In this document: positions 57,454 through 64,000 of the stretch, piece by piece
Layout of the letters: each line of letters starts with the position of its first letter
Numbering within the stretch: position 1 is the stretch's first letter
Assembly (NCBI RefSeq): GCF_030812475.1
Contig: NZ_JAUSSR010000003.1
Coordinates: 372,001-436,000 of the forward strand
DNA: 64,000 bases
Direction: 5' to 3'
From: Pseudomonas lini
GTDB lineage: Bacteria; Pseudomonadota; Gammaproteobacteria; Pseudomonadales; Pseudomonadaceae
Notes under the pieces: model-generated
Told to the model about the DNA's origin: nothing
The model's database searches: none
The model's input: only the letters and a program-made list of their open reading frames with translations
Made by a program: the position numbers and the translations under genes

Positions 57454-59154
57454 ATGATCGAAGACTTTTGGAAGGATAAGTACCCTGCCGGGATTGCTGT
57501 CGAGATCAATCCCGACGAGTACCCGAATATTCAGGCGGTATTGAAGCAGTCCTGCCAACGCTTTGCCGACAAACCGGCGTTCAGCAACCTGGGCAAGACA
57601 ATCACCTACGGTGAACTGTACGAATTGTCCGGTGCCTTTGCCGCTTACCTGCAACAGCATACCGACTTGCAGCCAGGCGATCGAATCGCCGTGCAGCTGC
57701 CAAATGTCTTGCAATACCCGGTCGCTGTCTTCGGCGCCATCCGCGCCGGGCTGATCGTGGTCAATACCAACCCGCTGTACACCGCGCGGGAGATGGAACA
57801 CCAATTCAACGACTCCGGTGCCAAGGCACTCGTCTGCCTGGCCAACATGGCGCACCTGGCCCAGGCCGTCGTGCCCAAAACCGGCGTCAGGCACGTGATC
57901 GTCACCGAAGTGGCCGACCTGTTGCCGCCGCTAAAGCGGCTGCTGGTCAACAGCGTCATCAAGTACGTGAAGAAAATGGTCCCGGCGTATCACCTGCCCA
58001 AGGCCATCAAGTTCAACGACGTGCTGAGCAAGGGCCATGGCCAGCCAGTGTCTGAAGCCAACCCGGCCAGCAGCGACGTCGCGGTGCTGCAATACACCGG
58101 CGGCACCACCGGCGTCGCCAAGGGCGCGATGCTGACCCATCGCAACCTGGTGGCGAACATGCTGCAGTGCAAGGCGCTGATGGGGTCCAACCTCAATGAA
58201 GGCTGCGAAATCCTGATCACGCCGCTGCCGCTGTATCACATCTATGCCTTCACCTTTCATTGCATGGCGATGATGCTGATCGGCAACCACAACATCCTGA
58301 TCAGCAACCCGCGGGACCTGACGGCGATGGTCAAGGAACTGTCGAAGTGGAAGTTCAGTGGCTTCGTCGGCCTGAACACGCTGTTTGTCGCCCTGTGCAA
58401 CAACGAAGGCTTCCGCAAGCTGGATTTCTCTGCGCTGAAAATAACGCTGTCGGGCGGCATGGCCTTGCAACTGGCTGCCGCCGAGCGCTGGAAAGCAGTC
58501 ACAGGCTGTGCCATCTGCGAAGGTTACGGCATGACCGAAACCAGTCCGGTGGCCACGGTCAATCCGATCCAGAACATCCAGATTGGCACCATCGGCATCC
58601 CGGTGCCGTCGACCTTGTGCAAAATCATCGATGACGCCGGCGTTGAACGGCCGTTGGGCGAAATCGGCGAACTGTGCGTGAAAGGTCCGCAGGTCATGAA
58701 AGGCTACTGGCAGCGTCAGGAAGCCACCGATGAAATCCTCGACAGCGAAGGCTGGTTGAAGACCGGTGACATCGCGGTGATCCAGCCTGATGGCTACATG
58801 CGTATCGTCGATCGCAAGAAAGACATGATCCTGGTGTCCGGTTTCAACGTGTACCCGAACGAGCTCGAAGATGTGCTGGCGACCCTGCCGGGTGTGCTGC
58901 AATGCGCTGCTATCGGCGTGCCGGACGAGAAGTCGGGCGAGGCGATCAAGATTTTCATCGTCGCCAAACCGGGCGTGACCCTGACCAAGGAGCAGGTGAT
59001 GGAGCACATGCGCGCCAATGTCACGGGCTACAAGGTTCCACGGTCTGTCGAGTTCCGCGATGCGCTGCCGACCACCAATGTGGGCAAGATCCTGCGCCGC
59101 GAGTTGCGCGATGAAGAGCTGAAGAAGCTGGCTGCGAAGAAGGTCAGTGCATAA
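57454..59154 (+). CDS. fadD1: Long-chain fatty acid CoA ligase FadD1
   Basis: Second tandem acyl-CoA ligase, 566 residues. YTGGTTGVAKGAMLTHRN, GYGMTETSPVATVNP, TGDIAVIQPDGYMRIVDRKKDMI and NVGKILRREL are the ANL motifs. AGGAGTGG precedes the ATG. It ends in a Lys-rich tail (EELKKLAAKKVSA). Separate promoter likely, given the 421-bp gap after fadD2. Confidence 0.94.
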   Translation: MIEDFWKDKYPAGIAVEINPDEYPNIQAVLKQSCQRFADKPAFSNLGKTITYGELYELSGAFAAYLQQHTDLQPGDRIAVQLPNVLQYPVAVFGAIRAGLIVVNTNPLYTAREMEHQFNDSGAKALVCLANMAHLAQAVVPKTGVRHVIVTEVADLLPPLKRLLVNSVIKYVKKMVPAYHLPKAIKFNDVLSKGHGQPVSEANPASSDVAVLQYTGGTTGVAKGAMLTHRNLVANMLQCKALMGSNLNEGCEILITPLPLYHIYAFTFHCMAMMLIGNHNILISNPRDLTAMVKELSKWKFSGFVGLNTLFVALCNNEGFRKLDFSALKITLSGGMALQLAAAERWKAVTGCAICEGYGMTETSPVATVNPIQNIQIGTIGIPVPSTLCKIIDDAGVERPLGEIGELCVKGPQVMKGYWQRQEATDEILDSEGWLKTGDIAVIQPDGYMRIVDRKKDMILVSGFNVYPNELEDVLATLPGVLQCAAIGVPDEKSGEAIKIFIVAKPGVTLTKEQVMEHMRANVTGYKVPRSVEFRDALPTTNVGKILRRELRDEELKKLAAKKVSA

Positions 59155-59186
59155 AAACAAAAAGGCCTGCGGATGCGGTTAAGCCT

Positions 59187-59302
59187 TTGTAGGAGCGAGC
59201 TTGCTCGCGATGGTCGCCAACGATAACGCGTGTTTGCTGGATAACACGTGGTGTTCTGGCGTCCATCGTCGGAACGCCGCCCGGAGCAAGCTCGCTCCTA
59301 CA
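59187..59302. repeat. REPIN with 15-bp insertion, after fadD1
   Basis: TGTAGGAGCGAGCTTGCTCG opening; right arm CCATCG, TCGGAACGCCGCCCG (59269-59283), then GAGCAAGCTCGCTCCTACA. Almost identical over its length to the copy at 22431-22544. Confidence 0.92.
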
Positions 59303-59336
59303 TGTGATCGCGTTTATTCTGAAGAAGCCCGGTCAA

Positions 59337-59364
59337 CTGTGGGAGTGAGCCTGCTCGCGATGCT
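59337..59364. repeat. Solitary REP arm
   Basis: ACTGTGGGAGTGAGCCTGCT followed by CGCGATGC, without a partner, just before the stop of the minus-strand gene. Confidence 0.8.
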
Positions 59365-59377
59365 CTTGATTTTGCTG

Positions 59378-59755
59378 CTACAGGCGGAACTGCGCGAAAT
59401 TGACGTTGGTGCCCGCCGGGCGCATGTCCTGCAAGTACGAATCCTTGTCAGCACTCAGTTCCAGGCTCAGCGCGGCCTTGCGCTTCCCCTGGTTACGCAC
59501 GACCAGGCCTTCGAGCTTCTCGCGCAGGAACACCGTCGGCACTTTCAAATGCAGCAGTTCGTCGGAATCCGGGGTGTGCATCAGCAGGTGAATCCATTCG
59601 TACTGACCGACGGCCAGGCGCGCGACCGGGATATCGAACCACCAGATGTTGCGGTTGCGGTTCAATTCGGTGAAGTGGCAGTTGTTGACGCCAAGCACAG
59701 CACCGCCGAGTTCCTGGTTTCTGCGGGCAATGGCCTGCTTTTTATCGAGTTTCAT
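59378..59755 (-). CDS. Conserved Pseudomonas hypothetical protein
   Basis: I do not recognise a named domain. The 125-residue soluble protein starts MKLDKKQAIARRNQELGG and contains CHFTELNRNRNIWWFDIPVARL, an unusual aromatic cluster, and KVPTVFLREKLEGLVVR. No signal or membrane segment. AGGAATG precedes the ATG. It sits beside fadD1 as PA3298 does in P. aeruginosa, convergent with fadD1. Confidence 0.8.
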   Translation of the reverse strand: MKLDKKQAIARRNQELGGAVLGVNNCHFTELNRNRNIWWFDIPVARLAVGQYEWIHLLMHTPDSDELLHLKVPTVFLREKLEGLVVRNQGKRKAALSLELSADKDSYLQDMRPAGTNVNFAQFRL

Positions 59756-59955
59756 AACATTCCTACGGGATTGGATCTTCAGCGCCACGGCCTGAATACG
59801 TTGCGCATTCTCGGGGGTTGCTTGGCAAACATAAAGCCCAACCTGCACTGAACGATGAAATGTCGCGGTGAAAATAAATGAAACTCCGTGCAAACGACCC
59901 CGGTCAATCCTTGTGTAACTACTTTTTCCGTTCAATTGTTCACAGGAGTAACACC

Positions 59956-60147
59956 ATGGGCAGCACTGGCGATAAAGTAAAAGGCATGGCCAACGAAGCC
60001 GCCGGCAACGTCAAGCAAGGCGTCGGCAAGGCAACCGGTAACGACAAAATGCGCGCCGAAGGCGTGGTGCAGGAAAAGAAAGGCGAAGCTCAGCAAGCTG
60101 TGGGCAAAGCCAAGGACGCCGTCAAGAAAGGCGTCGACAAGGCTTGA
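59956..60147 (+). CDS. CsbD-family stress protein
   Basis: A 63-residue hydrophilic protein: [22 protein letters not shown], then [22 protein letters not shown], the CsbD pattern of amphipathic helix repeats, with a Lys/Ala-rich end. Relatives are induced in general stress and stationary phase. AGGAG lies six bases before the ATG. Followed by a terminator. Confidence 0.92.
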   Translation: MGSTGDKVKGMANEAAGNVKQGVGKATGNDKMRAEGVVQEKKGEAQQAVGKAKDAVKKGVDKA

Positions 60148-60170
60148 TTTGGCCTTTGACGACTATCAGG

Positions 60171-60197
60171 AACGGCCATCCGCGGATGGCCGTTTTT
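60171..60197 (+). terminator. Terminator after the CsbD-like gene
   Basis: Inverted repeat AACGGCCATCC / GGATGGCCGTT with a tight GC-rich loop and T5. Confidence 0.9.
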
Positions 60198-60317
60198 GTG
60201 TCAGCCTGAACTTGAGTCTGAAAATTGTTTCAAAGTCGCCAAATCAGCTACTTTGTTGTAAAAAACGGCCCCTGAGTCGCCACGACTTCATCAAATTTGC
60301 GGCGAAAGGAGACGCTT

Positions 60318-61268
60318 ATGATTTTCCCGGACATGAAAGGTCTGCCCATCCACCGTGTGATGGTGCGCACGGTCACCGAGTTCGTCGACGACGAGATGTC
60401 GACCTATGCCTCGGCGCTCGCCTATCAAATGCTGTTCTCGCTATTTCCCTTCATCCTGTTCCTGATCGCCCTGATCGGTTTCCTGCACCTGCCGGACTTC
60501 TTCTCCTGGCTGCGCCTGCAATCGGAACTGGTCCTGCCGCCCCAGGCGCTGGAGCAGGTGAACCCGGTGATCGATCAACTCCAGCAGTCCACGGGTGGCT
60601 TGCTGTCGATCGGTATCTTGATCGCGCTGTGGACCGCGTCCGCTGGCGTGCGATTGATGATGAGTGCGATGAACGCCGCCTACGATGTGGTCGAGGGTCG
60701 TCCGGCGTGGAAGCGTTTCCCGCTGTCGATTATCTATACCATCGGCATCGCCGGCATGCTGTTGATCGCTGCCGCATTGATGGTGCTCGGGCCGCAGGTG
60801 ATGGGTTGGATCGCTGCGCAAGTCGGCGTCGAGGAATTCATCGTCACGGTGTGGACCATTGCCCGCTGGCCGGTGGTCGTGATCCTGATGATGGTCGCGG
60901 TGGCGCTGATTTATTACGTCATGCCCGACGTTAAACAGGAGTTTCGCTTTATCACGCCGGGGTCGGTGCTGGCGGTGGTGGTATGGATCCTCGCATCGGT
61001 GGGTTTCGGTCTGTATGTCAAAACATTTGCCGACTACAACGCCATGTATGGCAGTATCGGCGCGATCATCGTGCTATTGCTGTACTTCTATATTTCCGCA
61101 GCGGTGCTGCTGCTCGGTGCGGAAATGAATGCGGTGATCGAACACATGTCGACTGAAGGCAAGAATGCTGGCGAAAAAGTCGCCGGCGAGCCGGAACCCA
61201 AACACCACGTTTCGGGACTGGGTCGGGATCACTCGATCAAGCCGAGCACTGACGAAGTCACCAAATGA
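60318..61268 (+). CDS. YihY/UPF0761 family inner-membrane protein
   Basis: A 316-residue protein with six hydrophobic helices and the family opening [29 protein letters not shown], plus [17 protein letters not shown] and [26 protein letters not shown]. Once annotated as RNase BN, but that activity belongs to another gene; function is unknown. ATG with AAAGGAG upstream. The stop overlaps the def start (ATGA). Confidence 0.9.
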   Translation: MIFPDMKGLPIHRVMVRTVTEFVDDEMSTYASALAYQMLFSLFPFILFLIALIGFLHLPDFFSWLRLQSELVLPPQALEQVNPVIDQLQQSTGGLLSIGILIALWTASAGVRLMMSAMNAAYDVVEGRPAWKRFPLSIIYTIGIAGMLLIAAALMVLGPQVMGWIAAQVGVEEFIVTVWTIARWPVVVILMMVAVALIYYVMPDVKQEFRFITPGSVLAVVVWILASVGFGLYVKTFADYNAMYGSIGAIIVLLLYFYISAAVLLLGAEMNAVIEHMSTEGKNAGEKVAGEPEPKHHVSGLGRDHSIKPSTDEVTK

Positions 61269-61804
61269 TCCGTGAAATCCTGAAAATGGGCGACGAGCGC
61301 CTGCTGCGCATCGCCCCGCCGGTACCGGCAGAAATGTTCGACAGCCCCGAGTTGTGGCAACTGATCGACGACATGTTCCAGACCATGGAAAGCGTCGGCG
61401 GCGTCGGCCTGGCTGCACCGCAGATCGGCGTCGACCTGCAGCTGGTAATCTTCGGTTTCGAGCACAGCGAACGCTACCCGGACGCCGAAGCGGTGCCGCA
61501 GACCATTTTGATCAATCCGCTGATCACGCCGTTGAGCCCTGTCCTCGAAGAGGGCTTCGAAGGCTGCCTGTCGGTACCCGGCCTGCGCGGTGCGGTGGAT
61601 CGCTACCAGCAGATTCGCTACGAAGGCGTCGATCCCAAGGGCCAGCCGATTTTGCGCATTGCCGAAGGGTTCCATGCGCGGGTGGTGCAGCACGAATGCG
61701 ATCACCTGATCGGTCGGTTGTACCCGTCGCGCATTACCGATTTCAGCAAGTTCGGGTTTACCGAAGTGATGTTTCCGGAGCTTGATCCCAACGCCGACGA
61801 CTGA
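61265..61804 (+). CDS. def: Peptide deformylase
   Basis: Removes the N-formyl group from nascent peptides. The 179-residue metalloprotein has all three motifs: [21 protein letters not shown] (metal Cys) and [13 protein letters not shown] (HExxH-type). It is probably a second deformylase, since the housekeeping def normally sits with fmt. Translation is coupled to the upstream YihY gene. Confidence 0.94.
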   Translation: MIREILKMGDERLLRIAPPVPAEMFDSPELWQLIDDMFQTMESVGGVGLAAPQIGVDLQLVIFGFEHSERYPDAEAVPQTILINPLITPLSPVLEEGFEGCLSVPGLRGAVDRYQQIRYEGVDPKGQPILRIAEGFHARVVQHECDHLIGRLYPSRITDFSKFGFTEVMFPELDPNADD

Positions 61805-61820
61805 GATCACCACAAACCTA

Positions 61821-61912
61821 ATGTGGGAGCGGGCTTGCTCGCGAATGCGGTGTGTCAGTCAAAGTAACTATTAACTGACACACCGCATTCGCGAGCAAGC
61901 CCGCTCCCACAT
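61821..61912. repeat. REPIN, GTGGGAGCGGGCTTGC type
   Basis: AATGTGGGAGCGGGCTTGCT and its complement with GCGAATGCGGTGTGTCAGT / ACTGACACACCGCATTCGC: almost perfect symmetry for 92 bp. Lies between convergent def and the GNAT gene. Confidence 0.93.
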
Positions 61913-61935
61913 TGGATCTTCATTGACTCATTGAC

Positions 61936-62358
61936 TCATTGACTTTTATTCGCCTCCAGTCCCATGGCAATCATCGGTTTGCTGCGCGCGTAACGGCTCA
62001 ACCGCTCGACCATGGCGTACGGCATCGGCGGATCGAAGACAAAGCCACGCCGCTCATAAAACCCCCGCAAGTCCGGATGGCAGAACAGCCACACCGGGTT
62101 GTCGAGTCCTTTGACTGCTTCGGCAATCAACGTGGCGGCAATCCCCTGTTCCCGGCAAGCCGGATCAACCAGCAAACCCGTCAACCAATGCCCGCCCGAG
62201 ACCGGTCGCAAACACAGCGCACCCACGATATCGTCGCGCCTGGCGACCCACAGTCGAGCATCGCGGACCGCTTTCATCGACGATTGATGGGCGCGATAGA
62301 ACTTGTTCATCAACGGCCATAATGGCTCGTCGAGCAAGGTGTACTGGGTGTTGGGCAT
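61936..62358 (-). CDS. GNAT-family N-acetyltransferase
   Basis: A 140-residue acyltransferase with the acetyl-CoA-binding segment LTGLLVDPACREQGIAATLIAEA (motif A, R/QxxGxA variant REQGIA) and C-terminal GFYERRGFVFD. Substrate unknown. ATG at MPNTQYTLL is used; the frame continues upstream without family sequence. Confidence 0.87.
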   Translation of the reverse strand: MPNTQYTLLDEPLWPLMNKFYRAHQSSMKAVRDARLWVARRDDIVGALCLRPVSGGHWLTGLLVDPACREQGIAATLIAEAVKGLDNPVWLFCHPDLRGFYERRGFVFDPPMPYAMVERLSRYARSKPMIAMGLEANKSQ

Positions 62359-62461
62359 GGTCTTCGACTGTCGGTGCGCAAAGCGGGCGATTATAAAAGA
62401 ACGCGAGCGCGGGGATAGGTGTATACCTGATCTCACATCCCGTATGAGTGGAGTACGTATC

Positions 62462-62572
62462 ATGGCCAAAGGCATGGATTCAAAAAAAGCGGCAAAGAAG
62501 AAACCGGCGAAAACCGCCGATGAAAAGCGTGCGGACAAAAAAGCCAAGAAGGTGGATGTGTTCGGGCATTAA
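62462..62572 (+). CDS. Small lysine-rich protein (36 aa)
   Basis: Thirty-six residues, 14 of them Lys: MAKGMDSKKAAKKKPAKTAD then EKRADKKAKKVDVFGH. GGAG stands eleven bases before the ATG, and a longer in-frame extension upstream lacks coding character. The composition suggests a nucleic-acid-binding or disordered peptide, like small Lys-rich proteins annotated in other Pseudomonas. Divergent from the GNAT gene. Confidence 0.6.
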   Translation: MAKGMDSKKAAKKKPAKTADEKRADKKAKKVDVFGH

Positions 62573-62616
62573 GCGAAAAATCAAACAGGTACCAAAATAG
62601 TCCTGACACCTGTCCC

Positions 62617-62739
62617 CTGTAGGAGCTGGCTTGTCGGAGCGCCGAACCGCAGCGAAGACGGCATAACTGGCAGCATTGATGTTTGAACGTGTCGGCCTCT
62701 TCGCGGCGATGCGGCGATCCGACAAGCCAGCGCCTACAG
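62617..62739. repeat. Long REPIN variant with GTCGGAGCGCCGAACCGC arms
   Basis: CTGTAGGAGCTGGCTTGTCG is mirrored by CGACAAGCCAGCGCCTACAG; inside, GAGCGCCGAACCGCAGCGAAGA and TCTTCGCGGCGATGCGGCGATC. A different extension from the other REPINs; 123 bp. Confidence 0.85.
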
Positions 62740-62862
62740 GGGGCGCGATGAATAATCAAATAATCTGCAAGATTTCCCGCCAAAGTCGGTATGCGTTGTT
62801 CATGGTCAGCGCCGCGTTTTTCTCAAATAAACGGCATTTTCAATGAGCGAGCTGCCGACCCT

Positions 62863-63495
62863 TCAAGGCAGACCATTGCAGCCGTGTTTCAAGAACCCCG
62901 GACGTTGTGCCAGCCGCTGAAAATACTCGTCGATAGCGGGGTAGTCTGGCCGCTCCATGGGCGTTATCAGCCAGCGATTGACCGATAGCCCGATGACAAT
63001 ATCGGCCAGGGAGAACCGAGGCCCGGCGACATAGGCCTTGGTGGCTGCGAGCTGATGCTCGAGGATGCCCATCTTCTGATTCCAGCCACGCACGCCAGCG
63101 GCGATGTGATGTGGGTCCTGGAACTCCGGATCCTTGCGCACCAGCGCCGTGAACGCATAGCTCCAGGCCGCATTGAGTTCGGTGGCCTGCCAATCCATCC
63201 ACTGCTCCACCCGGGCACGTGCCGCCGGTTCGTGCGGTAGCAGGTCGGTGTTCTGGTGTTTGTTGGCCAGATAACGGCAGATGGTGTTGGATTCCCAGAG
63301 CACGCCGGCCTCATCGATGATCACCGGCACCAGCGCGTTGGGATTGAGCCTGAGAAACTCCGGCGTGTGAGTCGAGGCATAACCGCCGCCCCAATCCTCA
63401 CGTTCGTAGGACAGGCCCAGCTCCTCGCAAGTCCACAGGACCTTGCGGACGTTGATCGACGAGGCTTTGCCGAGAATCTTCAGTGCATGTTCCAT
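62863..63495 (-). CDS. Glutathione S-transferase family protein
   Basis: A 210-residue GST with an N-terminal thioredoxin domain (~1-80: ILGKASSINVRKVLWTCEELGL with the catalytic Ser of the SSxN motif, NPNALVPVI and WESNTICRYLA for glutathione binding) and a helical C-terminal domain (SLADIVIGLSVNRW). Substrate unknown. Located 78 bp from a LacI-type regulator on the same strand, which is upstream of it. Confidence 0.92.
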   Translation of the reverse strand: MEHALKILGKASSINVRKVLWTCEELGLSYEREDWGGGYASTHTPEFLRLNPNALVPVIIDEAGVLWESNTICRYLANKHQNTDLLPHEPAARARVEQWMDWQATELNAAWSYAFTALVRKDPEFQDPHHIAAGVRGWNQKMGILEHQLAATKAYVAGPRFSLADIVIGLSVNRWLITPMERPDYPAIDEYFQRLAQRPGFLKHGCNGLP

Positions 63496-63573
63496 GGGCT
63501 ACTCCGTTAGCGGATCAGGGCTTCGGGGATTTAATAGTGTGCCTGCCAACGGGAGACATCAAGTCGGAAACGG

Positions 63574-64000
63574 TCAGGTACTCTCGCGCACTTTCAATTC
63601 GAACCCCATGTCCTGCACCGGTTTGGCCACCACATTGCCAGCCAGCAAGGTCAGCATCAACTCCGCCGAACGCCGGCCAATGGCTTCGCGCGGCGTGCTG
63701 ATGCTGCTCAGCCGCGGGACCATGTGAGCCGAGGCCGGCAGGTCGTTGAAGCCGAGGATTGCCACCTGCTGCGGAATCCTGATCCCGCAACGCATGGCTT
63801 CGAGGAGCGCGCCCTGGGCCAGGTCGTCGTTGCCGAAGAAGATCGCATCGACATCCGGGTGACTGGCCATCAGTTGCAGGAACAGTTCACCGCCCAAACC
63901 GACGGATGAGGCACGCGGGGTCAGCACTTCAAGATCCGGGTCATACAAATCGGCTTTTTGCAGGGCTTTGCGGAAACCTTCGCCGCGCAGCAACGTGCGT
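63574..64000 (-). CDS. LacI-family transcriptional regulator (C-terminal part)
   Basis: The frame continues past the window end, so the helix-turn-helix is missing. About 142 residues of the periplasmic-binding-like effector domain remain: RGEGFRKALQ, HPDVDAIFFGNDDLAQGALLEAMR, ILGFNDLPASAHMVPRLSSISTPREAIGRRSAELML, the usual LacI/GalR subdomain signatures. It may be GntR of gluconate metabolism, which would need the rest of the gene and its neighbours. Confidence 0.88.
   Translation of the reverse strand, partial: RTLLRGEGFRKALQKADLYDPDLEVLTPRASSVGLGGELFLQLMASHPDVDAIFFGNDDLAQGALLEAMRCGIRIPQQVAILGFNDLPASAHMVPRLSSISTPREAIGRRSAELMLTLLAGNVVAKPVQDMGFELKVREST

Noticed and set aside
59870..59955. 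AlgU promoter before the CsbD-like gene
   Set aside because: A GAAACT is present but the -10 partner TCTGA is absent at 16-17 bp.

Overview
The window is ordinary chromosome from a Pseudomonas of the fluorescens group. Evidence is the high-GC coding bias, the ruvAB-tol-pal-cpoB-queEC order, the Entner-Doudoroff/glucose-uptake island (gap, edd-glk-gltR-gtrS, gts, oprB, hexR, zwf-pgl-eda), the tandem fadD genes, and many Pseudomonas REP/REPIN palindromes. No prophage, transposase, CRISPR array or rRNA is visible. Most genes belong to recognisable families; the novelty lies mainly in regulatory DNA and gene-content variation.

Layout. 1-7.1 kb: end of ruvA, ruvB, then the Tol-Pal envelope operon ybgC-tolQ-tolR-tolA-tolB-pal-cpoB, closed by a terminator. 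7.1-8.6 kb: queE and queC (preQ0/queuosine) and tRNA-Lys(UUU). 8.6-10.2 kb: an MFS transporter bracketed by a near-perfect direct repeat of about 45 bp. 10.4-12.4 kb: nadA, an RDD membrane protein and a cold-shock protein. 12.8-20.7 kb: gcsR and its target operon gcvH-gcvP-sdaA-gcvT, with a sigma-54 promoter and three GcsR-type operators visible; the glyA seen in the P. aeruginosa operon is missing. 21-23 kb: a CoA-transferase and a YbaN-type membrane protein. 23.2-28.2 kb: a Fur-controlled heme-sensing system (ECF sigma, FecR-type anti-sigma, signalling heme receptor) with a heme oxygenase.

28.3-47.8 kb is the glucose island. Sugar enters through OprB, binds GtsA and is imported by GtsBCD. 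Glk phosphorylates it, YeaD-type mutarotase equilibrates anomers, and Zwf-Pgl-Edd-Eda run the Entner-Doudoroff pathway to pyruvate and GAP, which Gap (and MgsA as overflow) takes on. HexR and the GltR/GtrS two-component system control it. A YihS-like aldose-ketose isomerase is inserted between gtrS and gtsA, and shares with gtsA an identically spaced operator/promoter block. A-rich Crc/Hfq-type motifs lie at the ribosome binding sites of the uptake genes.

47.8-64 kb: a PLP enzyme with DUF3820, a PA2169-type protein behind a likely sigma-54 promoter, an AaeXAB-like efflux operon (FUSC, DUF1656, membrane fusion protein), a MaoC hydratase and monoacylglycerol-lipase-like hydrolase, fadD2 (with a large nested leader hairpin) and fadD1, small stress proteins, YihY plus a peptide deformylase, a GNAT enzyme, a glutathione S-transferase, and a LacI-type regulator cut by the window end. 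All functions are inferred from sequence; no database search was run.
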